Source of the DNA: CAZNHL01 sp964572965
GTDB lineage: Bacteria; Bacteroidota; Bacteroidia; Cytophagales; UBA9547
DNA: 64,000 nt
Direction of reading: 5' to 3'
NCBI GenBank assembly: GCA_964572965.1
Contig: CAZNHL010000001.1
Location: forward strand, 124,001 to 188,000
In this document: piece by piece, positions 57,373 through 64,000 of the stretch
Layout: each line of letters begins with the position of its first letter
Position numbering within the stretch: position 1 is the first letter of the stretch
Program-made: the position numbers and the translations under genes
The notes under the pieces: generated by a model
The model's input: only the letters and a program-made list of their open reading frames with translations
What the model was told of the DNA's origin: nothing
Database searches by the model: none

Positions 57373-57390
57373 ATTTATTCAACCGCTATA

Positions 57391-57945
57391 ATGATAAATT
57401 ATTTGCAACTGTACGAACGAATGCATGATAACAAAATCATGCTCACATTCAAGGGAGAGGTAACTTACGAGCTTGTCAACTCAATTCTCAAAATAATTGA
57501 GAACAGACTTGATAAAACTGAAGATAACCTTAAAACCAGAAAGAAGGTATACAACGTACTTGTAGAAAGTCTTCAAAACTTATGCAAGCATGTGGAGGAT
57601 ACTAGCTTCGATGGGTTATTCCCGGCCAAGACGGCATTGTTGATAATAGAAACTGACATGCAAGCTTATCGACTTGTTACAGGAAACTACGTATTAAACG
57701 ATAGGGTTGACCCTCTAAAAGAGCGCCTTGATAAGATTAACTCTTCTTCAAAAGAAGAACTGAGAGAATTATATAAGTCGGTATTGGATAGCGGAGAATT
57801 AAATGAAAAGGGAGGTGCAGGACTTGGTTTCATTGATATTGCCAGAAAAACAGGGCAAAAACTAAAATACCTTTTCCAGCCGGTAAACACAGAGCTTAGC
57901 TTTTTCAGTTTACAAATTGAGATCCCTAAAGAGGTAACTATATAA
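57391..57945 (+). CDS. SiaB family protein kinase
   Basis: 184 residues, GHKL ATPase fold. The N-box is E-S-L-Q-N-L-C-K-H near 66-74, and the glycine motif is G-G-A-G-L-G-F-I-D near 141-149. SiaB phosphorylates SiaC on a Ser/Thr, opposed by the SpoIIE phosphatase SiaA. It stands 18 bases after the SiaA-like gene and 19 before the SiaC-like gene. Confidence 0.85.
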   Translation: MINYLQLYERMHDNKIMLTFKGEVTYELVNSILKIIENRLDKTEDNLKTRKKVYNVLVESLQNLCKHVEDTSFDGLFPAKTALLIIETDMQAYRLVTGNYVLNDRVDPLKERLDKINSSSKEELRELYKSVLDSGELNEKGGAGLGFIDIARKTGQKLKYLFQPVNTELSFFSLQIEIPKEVTI

Positions 57946-57964
57946 GGTTTAAATTATTAGAAGT

Positions 57965-58339
57965 ATGGAATTATTATTACTAGAGCAGAAAAACAATACT
58001 CCTTATATCAAACTTGATGGTGTAAGTGGCGTGATGGAATTTAAAGGGAGATCGACACCTGAAAACTCAGTAGAATTTTATTCACCTGTACAAGACTGGC
58101 TGGATCAGTATGTCAATAATCCTCTGCCCAAAACGGTTGTAAATGTTCATTTTGAGTACTTCAATACCAGCTCTTCAAAATGTATCCTTGATTTATTCAA
58201 GAAATTAGCTCAATTGCATAAAAATGGATTTGGTCTGCAAATTAACTGGTACTATGAGGATGAAGATGAAGATATGCAGGAAGCAGGTGAAGATTACAGT
58301 GATATATTAGGAGTACCGTTCGATATTCTGACTATCTGA
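57965..58339 (+). CDS. SiaC family regulatory phosphoprotein
   Basis: 124 residues (DUF1987). Conserved YFNTSSSKCILDLFKKL near 68-84 contains the candidate phosphorylation site; the N-terminal S-T-P-E-N-S-V-E-F-Y-S-P-V near 36 is a family hallmark. In Pseudomonas unphosphorylated SiaC activates the diguanylate cyclase SiaD. Here no GGDEF gene is present; a coiled-coil membrane protein follows instead. Confidence 0.88.
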   Translation: MELLLLEQKNNTPYIKLDGVSGVMEFKGRSTPENSVEFYSPVQDWLDQYVNNPLPKTVVNVHFEYFNTSSSKCILDLFKKLAQLHKNGFGLQINWYYEDEDEDMQEAGEDYSDILGVPFDILTI

Positions 58340-58468
58340 TATGAGTAAATGCTCTAATTTTTAAGGTTATCAGGTTTCTTTTATTTTTCTATCTGATGAT
58401 TAATATTTTTGAACTCTAACGAAGGTTTGCCGTATAAAATGGCACTGTTATTTAATGAGGGGTAGAGT

Positions 58469-58993
58469 GTGAAGTTAGATATAGATAAGCCTAAAAGAAA
58501 TTCAGCATTGAAAGGTCTTTTTTCAAAAGAGCAAGACATATTGAGAGCCAACGTTGACTTGGCGAAAGATGAGGAAGCCAGCAATGAGGAAATCAAGCAG
58601 GGTTTTCAATCTTTCTGTGAAAGCTATGAAGACCTGCTTGACCAAACCAGGCTGATCACAAAAGTGAGTGATAAACTTCAGAATAAACTCAATACTGCCA
58701 ATCAAACCCTCAATGATAAGAATATTGAACTGCAAAATACTATTGATGAACTAACAAAGGCCAGAATAGGCCGTAAAGCTGCAACAATAACTCTTTTATT
58801 TGCCGTATTCCTTTTTATCATTTCTGAAGGGTTTATTGACCCCATCATAGACAATTATACCAATAATAATTTCTGGCTCAGCATGGTGGATAAAGCTGTA
58901 ATTGCACTTCTTCTAAAACCATTAGAAGGATTTGTTGAGAAATGGCTTATCAAAAATGCTGCATCAAAAAGAAAACTAAAACTTCAGAATTAA
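58469..58993 (+). CDS. Coiled-coil membrane protein at the end of the Sia-like locus
   Basis: 174 residues starting at GTG 58469 (an in-frame stop lies 9 bases upstream, so no earlier start exists). Residues 45-100 are a long coiled coil with the block YEDLLDQTRLITKVSDKLQNKL, which resembles the signalling helix ahead of cyclase or kinase output domains. Two hydrophobic segments follow (about 105-125 and 140-158). There is no GGDEF, EAL or kinase domain. The 129-base gap from the SiaC-like gene suggests its own promoter. Its stop overlaps the convergent peptidase stop by four bases. Possible target of SiaC; function unknown. Confidence 0.65.
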   Translation: MKLDIDKPKRNSALKGLFSKEQDILRANVDLAKDEEASNEEIKQGFQSFCESYEDLLDQTRLITKVSDKLQNKLNTANQTLNDKNIELQNTIDELTKARIGRKAATITLLFAVFLFIISEGFIDPIIDNYTNNNFWLSMVDKAVIALLLKPLEGFVEKWLIKNAASKRKLKLQN

Positions 58994-60333
58994 TTATTAC
59001 TTACTGAAACAGAGTGCTTATTAGATATAAAAAAGCCTTTTGAGCCCGGACGCTTCACAAAAACACTAAAGGTTGCATTTTTATGTAACTCCCATGTTCT
59101 GAAAACTAAACTACTCCCATTGCCATAACGTGGTTCGCCGTAGGGTTTGTCGTTCAGATACAATTGATAGCTATAGAGAGAGGATGAAGGTGCTACAGTC
59201 AGTAATAGCTCCTCTCCTTTTTTAACTGATTTCAACCCACTTATAGCAGCTTCACTTCTAACCTTTATAAATACTCTCTTATATACACAATGTCTTACGG
59301 TACATATAGTCGCTTCAATCAATGTATCCTTAATTGCATCAATTACAATTTCATTACTACAATCTCCGGTGCTCCACTCTGTTTTGACACCACCTTTGGT
59401 TGCTATCCGTACCTTAGTACCTTTATAAACAAGTGTGTCAGTAGCTATTAAATCAACATTCACCTGATCCAAATGCGACTTGAATGTGCAAAACACTTCT
59501 ACCATTTTATTGTACTGGCCTCTGGTAAAGGTGTTCCTTTTGTCTTTTCTTGCATAAGACATGAAATTAAGCCTGCCTTCTTCAGCTTCAACATTTAAAG
59601 GTTTTTGTTGCGCCACAATTGCTGATGTCAGAATATCCTCTGCCGGGGTATCACAAATTAAGTCACCGGTAATATTACAATCAGACCCATCTCTTTTCTC
59701 TACTCCAAAAGATGTTTCGTGTGTGTGATATAAACCAAAATAATGACCCATTTCGTGGATCAACGATGTATTATTATCAACACAGGCATTTTTTAAGAGA
59801 ATGAAATCTTTACCAGCTGTCGGGTAATGGGTAAAACCACAATAATCACCACCAGCTTTTATAACAATGTCGTTTACATAAAAAATATTAATCGTATTTG
59901 GAATGCAATAACCCTCCAGCAGTTCACGGTCGTAGAGATAAGAGAAATCAAATAGCCTGCTACTATTTATGTAATTAATACCAGTAAGCTCAAATCCCAT
60001 TAGAATGGGCTCAAAAGACTTATTTAATTCCTCAACATTTTTGTAAACAGCCTCCTCGTCTATACCATGGTCACCATCATCTGTTTTGATGATATGAATA
60101 CTCAAAGCCAGTTTATGGGACCGCTCTAAAGGATTTAGCTCTCTTCGTGCCGCAGCAACGTGATTTAACTCATATAAAAATTGCTGCCGGCTAATATTAG
60201 TTCCGCAGGCAGACTTATGGCTGACAGGCAATTCTAAAAGGCATAGTATTCCTGTCAGTAAAACAAAAGTTGTTTTACGAAAAAAATTGCCAAATAAAAC
60301 TGACTTGATACCAATAAGCAGTGAGGCTACCAT
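58990..60333 (-). CDS. Secreted M43-type metallopeptidase (pappalysin-like) with C-terminal Ig-like region
   Basis: 447 residues. The N-terminus is hydrophobic to about residue 40 (signal peptide). The zinc site is H-E-M-G-H-Y-F-G-L-Y-H near 195-205, the HExxHxxGxxH pattern of M43 (PAPPA/cytophagalysin) peptidases, and a SFM-type Met turn (FMSYAR) lies near 257. After about 290 there are two beta-rich segments that look like Ig or PKD modules; no clear type IX C-terminal signal was seen. It likely degrades extracellular proteins. Its stop codon overlaps the convergent upstream gene. Confidence 0.83.
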   Translation of the reverse strand: MVASLLIGIKSVLFGNFFRKTTFVLLTGILCLLELPVSHKSACGTNISRQQFLYELNHVAAARRELNPLERSHKLALSIHIIKTDDGDHGIDEEAVYKNVEELNKSFEPILMGFELTGINYINSSRLFDFSYLYDRELLEGYCIPNTINIFYVNDIVIKAGGDYCGFTHYPTAGKDFILLKNACVDNNTSLIHEMGHYFGLYHTHETSFGVEKRDGSDCNITGDLICDTPAEDILTSAIVAQQKPLNVEAEEGRLNFMSYARKDKRNTFTRGQYNKMVEVFCTFKSHLDQVNVDLIATDTLVYKGTKVRIATKGGVKTEWSTGDCSNEIVIDAIKDTLIEATICTVRHCVYKRVFIKVRSEAAISGLKSVKKGEELLLTVAPSSSLYSYQLYLNDKPYGEPRYGNGSSLVFRTWELHKNATFSVFVKRPGSKGFFISNKHSVSVSNN

Positions 60334-60890
60334 ATGATTGTATACGGAAATATATTATAATGGGTATTCTTTTTAAAAAAATCTGGCTTTTTTAAAACCA
60401 AAAGAATTGAAAAGTGACACTAAAAAACGATGTAAGATTTTTGCCAAAAAAACACAAAATATTGGGGCAAAAAGGAAATAGTTTGAGAAAATGGGGTTCT
60501 TTTATATTGAATTAACAAGCGATTAATTGTTCAATTAATTTGTACTATTACTATATTTTATAGCGAAAAGAGGGGTGTTTTATTGAAATAAAAACCGTCA
60601 GATGAGTAAATATTAAAAGTATGGACATAAAAAAAGCCTTGAGGCAAATTAGGAAAACCTAATTATTTAGTGGCCCCAAGACTCATTCAACCAGCTATGG
60701 AAAAACAAAGTTTTAATTTAACCTATTAACCAAACAACCTTAATTATATAACTTTGTGTTTTTCTTATACAAATATACGCGCTTTTTTAATGTTGGCAAC
60801 ATGCCTTTGATAAAATTTCGTTTTTTTTCGACCAATGTAATGTTTGACCCAAATTTTAACATATTTCGGACATAAAAGTAAGTACTGAAC
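60334..60890. other. 557-base intergenic region, AT-rich, holding a predicted small RNA
   Basis: Between the peptidase (start 60333) and the ComM-family gene (stop 60891) no open frame is supported. The predicted small RNA on the minus strand (60629-60763) is listed separately; the rest (60334-60600 and 60800-60890) shows only AT-rich DNA and a likely promoter area for the peptidase gene. Confidence 0.6.
60629..60763 (-). ncRNA. Predicted small RNA with its own promoter and terminator
   Basis: On the minus strand TTG (60799-60797), 19 bases and TATATTTG (60777-60770) form a consensus promoter. About 135 bases later comes a terminator: outer stem (60638-60645 with 60673-60680; seven of eight pairs), inner hairpin AATTAGG/CCTAATT with an A-rich loop, then seven T on the minus strand (60635-60629). 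No reading frame of note is inside. It could instead be a leader or a late terminator of the ComM-family gene. Confidence 0.4.
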
Positions 60891-62447
60891 TTAGTTATTA
60901 GCCCAGCTATCTCTATCTAAACTCCGGTATTGTATTGCTTCAGCCAGGTGTTCAATTTTTACTGAATCGGATCCGGCCAAATCTGCTATGGTTCTTGATA
61001 CCTTTAAAATACGATCATATGCTCTTGCCGATAAACCCAGCCTTTCCATTGCCGTCTTCAAGAGGTTTCTGCCTGCTTCAGTAATGTGTACAACTTCTTT
61101 TACCATTTGTGGATGCATCATTGCATTGCAATGCACATCAACTTTGTCTTTAAACCTTTCGTTCTGGATTTCTCTTGCCTTAATAACCCGTTCTCTGATT
61201 GCTTCACTTGTTTCACTCTTTCTGTCAGATGTCATCTGATCAAAACTTACAGGAGTTACTTCTACATGTAAGTCAATCCTATCAAGTAAAGGACCACTTA
61301 CTTTATTCAGATATCGCTGGACGGACCCTGGCGGGCAGACACAATCTTTTTCGGGATGATTATAGTATCCACAAGGACATGGATTCATAGATGCTATCAA
61401 CATGAAATTTGCGGGGAAATCAACATTCACTTTGGCTCGGGAGATCTGCACCTTCCTTTCTTCCATTGGCTGTCGCATAACCTCCAGTGCCGTACGCTTA
61501 AACTCCGGAAGCTCATCCAAAAATAAAACGCCGTTATGTGCCAGAGAAATTTCGCCCGGTTGCGGCATTCCCCCGCCTCCCACCAAAGCCACATCACTGA
61601 TTGTATGATGAGGGGCTCTGAATGGTCTTGTAGAAATAAGTGAATCTATGCCTTTTATTTTGCCAGCTACAGAGTGAATTTTTGTTGTCTCAAGTGCTTC
61701 CTGCAAAGACAAAGGGGGAAGAATAGAGGGCAGCCTTTTCGCAAGCATTGTTTTACCGGCTCCGGGCGGGCCAATCATGATTACATTGTGTCCACCGGCT
61801 GCTGCAATTTCCATTGCTCTCTTTATATTTTCCTGCCCCTGAACATTAGAGAAGTCAAACTCATAGTTGTTCAGAGTATTAAAAAAGATATCCCTTGTAT
61901 CAATCTCCAATGGTTCTATCAGGCGCACTCCTTCCAAATGATCAATTGCTTCCTGAATATTTTCAACGCCTATAACTTCAAGGTTATTTACAATAGCCGC
62001 TTCAGGTGCATTCTGTTTAGGTAAAATAAACCCTTTGAAACCTTGCTTCCGGGCTTCTATTGCAATTGGTAAAACTCCTTTGATGGGCCTTAACTGACCA
62101 TCAAGAGATAGTTCACCCATTATAATATATTCATGCAAGGCCTCAGCGTTAATTTGCCCTGATGTTTGCAAAACCCCTAATGCAATAGGAAGATCATAAG
62201 AAGAACCTTCCTTTTTTATATCTGCAGGGGCCAGGTTGACAACCGTTTTTTGTCTGGGTATACTAAACCCATAATGTTTCAGAGCAGCTTCAACACGTTG
62301 TTCACTCTCTTTTACAGCATTATCAGGCAAGCCCACTATGTAAATCTTTGTTCCGCTAATGACCGTTACTTCAATAGTAATGATATGCGCTGTAACGCCA
62401 TAAACGGCAGCTCCGTATGTCTTGGCCAGGATGGTGTTATCTGACAT
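60891..62447 (-). CDS. comM: YifB/ComM family Mg-chelatase-like AAA ATPase
   Basis: 518 residues: an N-terminal Lon-like domain (to about 180), an AAA core with Walker A GPPGAGKTMLAKR near 216, sensor and Walker B segments, an arginine-finger segment, a zinc-like cysteine cluster (CPCGYYNHPEKDCVCPPG near 353), and a C-terminal Mg-chelatase domain. ComM is a hexameric DNA helicase that widens recombination tracts during natural transformation. Gene symbol is by family likeness. The upstream gap of 137 bases to the GmhA gene has no terminator that stands out. Confidence 0.88.
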   Translation of the reverse strand: MSDNTILAKTYGAAVYGVTAHIITIEVTVISGTKIYIVGLPDNAVKESEQRVEAALKHYGFSIPRQKTVVNLAPADIKKEGSSYDLPIALGVLQTSGQINAEALHEYIIMGELSLDGQLRPIKGVLPIAIEARKQGFKGFILPKQNAPEAAIVNNLEVIGVENIQEAIDHLEGVRLIEPLEIDTRDIFFNTLNNYEFDFSNVQGQENIKRAMEIAAAGGHNVIMIGPPGAGKTMLAKRLPSILPPLSLQEALETTKIHSVAGKIKGIDSLISTRPFRAPHHTISDVALVGGGGMPQPGEISLAHNGVLFLDELPEFKRTALEVMRQPMEERKVQISRAKVNVDFPANFMLIASMNPCPCGYYNHPEKDCVCPPGSVQRYLNKVSGPLLDRIDLHVEVTPVSFDQMTSDRKSETSEAIRERVIKAREIQNERFKDKVDVHCNAMMHPQMVKEVVHITEAGRNLLKTAMERLGLSARAYDRILKVSRTIADLAGSDSVKIEHLAEAIQYRSLDRDSWANN

Positions 62448-62584
62448 TCCACAAAATTTAATGATATGATACTAAGATAATTAATCAGGATTGATTAGAG
62501 GCTTTGATGTAGGAAAAAAGCCAAAATAGTATCGAAATTTGTATATAGCTGGTAAATAAATGGTTAAAAGGAAATGGAAATGGC

Positions 62585-63169
62585 CTAAGCCACTTCCAAT
62601 CCTTGCTCAATAAGCAACATTAATATATGTATAACTTTAATATGTACTTCCTGGATTCTGTCAGCAAAACCGTTAAAAGGAACACGAATTTCCACATCAC
62701 AGAATTCTGCAAGTTTACCGCCATTTTTGCCTGTAAGACCAACCACTGTGATTCCTTTTTTCTTAGCTGTTTCTGCAGCTATTAAAACGTTTTCGGAATT
62801 CCCGCTGGTGCTAATTGCCAGTAAAACATCGCCTTTTCTTCCCAAAGCCTCCAGATAACGGCTAAAGATGAATTTATAACCATAATCATTTCCAACACAA
62901 GTGATATGACCTGGGTCTGCAATGGCAATAGCAGGAATAGGCTTCCTTGCTTCACGGTACTTACCAGTAAGTTCTTCTGCAAAATGCATTGCATCACAGT
63001 TTGAACCACCATTACCGCACGACAGCAGTTTACCATCATTTTTAATTGAATCAATCATTAGCAATGCCGCCTGCTCAATTTTAGCAAGTGTTTCTTCATT
63101 TTTCATGAAGTTATCCAACACCTCTGCGGCAGTTTTTAATTCATTATAAATTGTTTCTACTTGACTCAT
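62585..63169 (-). CDS. gmhA: SIS-domain D-sedoheptulose-7-phosphate isomerase (GmhA type)
   Basis: 194 residues from ATG 63169; the longer frame starts at GTG 63181 inside the ABC exporter gene. SIS blocks: [20 protein letters not shown] near 52, [17 protein letters not shown] near 95 and [10 protein letters not shown] near 118, with the catalytic Glu and His pattern of GmhA. It makes the heptose-7-phosphate needed for LPS core heptose. Four bases after the exporter stop, so probably cotranscribed with an envelope function. A DiaA-type SIS protein is the other option. Confidence 0.8.
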   Translation of the reverse strand: MSQVETIYNELKTAAEVLDNFMKNEETLAKIEQAALLMIDSIKNDGKLLSCGNGGSNCDAMHFAEELTGKYREARKPIPAIAIADPGHITCVGNDYGYKFIFSRYLEALGRKGDVLLAISTSGNSENVLIAAETAKKKGITVVGLTGKNGGKLAEFCDVEIRVPFNGFADRIQEVHIKVIHILMLLIEQGLEVA

Positions 63170-63173
63170 ATTT

Positions 63174-64000
63174 TTAAACACTCTGCATTAAATTCAACTT
63201 TCTATATATACCGTCACGCTCCATTAGTTCAGCATGACTACCTCTTTCTGCAATTTGACCTTTCTGGATCACTATGATCTCGTCTGCGTGCTGTATCGTA
63301 CTTAAACGATGGGCAATTACAACCGAAGTGCGGTTAGTCATCAGATTAATCAAAGCAGACTGCACCAACTTTTCTGATTCTGAATCCAGAGCAGATGTCG
63401 CTTCGTCCAATACCAGAATCTCAGGATTACGTAACACAGCTCTTGCAATACTTAACCGCTGACGCTGACCTCCTGAGAGTTTTGATCCCCTGTCTCCGAT
63501 GGAAGTCAGATAACCCTTTTCTGTATTTACAATAAACTCGTGAGCATTAGCCACTTTCGCAGCTCTTATTACGTCTTCTTCTTTAGCATCTGGCTTACCA
63601 AAAGCAATATTGTTGAAGATTGTATCATTAAATAAAATACTCTCCTGTGTAACAATACCTAAATGCTGCCTTATGCTTCTCAAAGTATAATCTTTGATAT
63701 CTACGCCATCTATTTTGACTTTTCCTGCTGTTGCATCATAAAAGCGAGGAATCAGGTCTGCCATGGTAGACTTACCTCCTCCCGACGCTCCAACCAAAGC
63801 CACCGTACTGCCCTTTTTGATTTTCAGGTTAATGTTTTTCAAAACATCGCCTTTACCGTAAGAAAAACTTACGTTTTCAAATTCAATTTCATTTTCAAAT
63901 TTTGTAAGCTCAACAGCATCTGCCTTATCAACAATTGTAGTCGGTGTATCTATGACCTCAAAAATTCTTTCCGCAGAAACCAAACCTCTTTGCAATTGAG
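63174..64000 (-). CDS. ABC exporter, MsbA-like, C-terminal part only (runs off the window)
   Basis: The window holds the last 270-odd residues; the frame is open to base 64000. Visible: a linker ([15 protein letters not shown], typical of lipid exporters), Walker [10 protein letters not shown] near residue 64, Q-loop TQESILF, signature [10 protein letters not shown] near 165, Walker [12 protein letters not shown] near 185 and H-loop AHRLS. The membrane half lies beyond the window. MsbA moves lipid A across the inner membrane, which would fit the GmhA gene next to it; a multidrug exporter is possible. Confidence 0.82.
   Translation of the reverse strand, partial: QLQRGLVSAERIFEVIDTPTTIVDKADAVELTKFENEIEFENVSFSYGKGDVLKNINLKIKKGSTVALVGASGGGKSTMADLIPRFYDATAGKVKIDGVDIKDYTLRSIRQHLGIVTQESILFNDTIFNNIAFGKPDAKEEDVIRAAKVANAHEFIVNTEKGYLTSIGDRGSKLSGGQRQRLSIARAVLRNPEILVLDEATSALDSESEKLVQSALINLMTNRTSVVIAHRLSTIQHADEIIVIQKGQIAERGSHAELMERDGIYRKLNLMQSV

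Noticed and set aside
48526..60698. Shared 15-mer ATTCAACCAGCTATG at about 48529 and 60686
   Set aside because: One or a few exact 15-mers are expected by chance in 64 kb of AT-rich DNA; no flanking similarity.
60697..60729. A ten-codon leader peptide (MEKQSFNLTY) in the 557-base gap
   Set aside because: No gene follows on that strand that it could control, and its composition is chance-like.
1..64000. tRNA, rRNA, tmRNA or insertion sequences
   Set aside because: No T-loop-like GTTCGA contexts with a cloverleaf, no rRNA signatures and no transposase or terminal inverted repeats were seen.

Overview
This window is chromosomal DNA of a Bacteroidota bacterium, most likely of the Cytophagales/Sporocytophaga type. 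Three things point there. Promoter-like boxes follow the Bacteroidota consensus TAnnTTTG (sometimes with a TTG/TTTG element about 19 bases upstream), and Shine-Dalgarno sequences are scarce. Phylum-typical genes are present: a type IX secretion plug protein (DUF5103), a surface-type lipoprotein, SiaB/SiaC regulators, an archaeal-type phosphosulfolactate synthase, a lone Cas6 and a YfaS-type alpha-2-macroglobulin. The DNA is AT-rich. No rRNA, tRNA, insertion sequence, prophage or CRISPR array was seen. The genus-level placement is inference.

Layout. 1-7.8 kb (mostly +): SDR epimerase, TPR protein, phosphosulfolactate synthase, PagL-like outer-membrane deacylase, THUMP RNA methyltransferase, RecJ. 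7.8-16.6 kb (-): secreted beta-helix protein with a small partner, TPR protein, rpiB, tatC, glyA, a 57-residue membrane protein, and feoAB with a palindromic operator on its promoter. 16.8-20.5 kb (+): ABC-F ATPase, lipoprotein, T9SS plug. 20.5-24.5 kb (-): Cas6-like protein, ilvE, dapF, rplS, a small conserved protein. 24.9-29.1 kb (+): DksA-like regulator, scpB, an RluB-type pseudouridine synthase with a long basic tail, two very small genes, a surface lipoprotein. 29.4-37 kb (-): an apparent operon tpiA / small secreted protein / prmA / 1637-residue envelope protein / plsY. 37.1-38.7 kb (+): DUF2147 protein and an Xre-RES toxin-antitoxin pair. 38.7-47.8 kb (-): secreted protein, DinB, alpha-2-macroglobulin, gltX.

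A 750-base AT-rich gene-free stretch at 47.8-48.5 kb carries a cluster of DnaA-box-like 9-mers and lies where transcription switches from leftward to rightward. It is a candidate replication origin. To its right (48.5-59 kb, all +): a catalytically dead MtfA homologue, glmM, a cysteine desulfurase, then a compact run lemA-TPM-TPM-YfiR-TPR-SiaA-SiaB-SiaC-coiled-coil membrane protein. This run combines a SpoIIE phosphatase / SiaB kinase / SiaC switch with a YfiR protein but has no GGDEF or EAL gene. It is the best candidate for an undescribed signalling system. The window ends (58.9-64 kb, -) with a secreted M43 metallopeptidase, a 557-base gap with a predicted small RNA, a ComM-family ATPase, a GmhA-type SIS isomerase and the 3' part of an MsbA-like ABC exporter.

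Two runs of ten N (40062-40071 and 52515-52524) fall inside genes. Reading both sides indicates they are scaffold joins with little or no missing sequence. The first puts the end of the alpha-2-macroglobulin gene in the wrong frame unless corrected.
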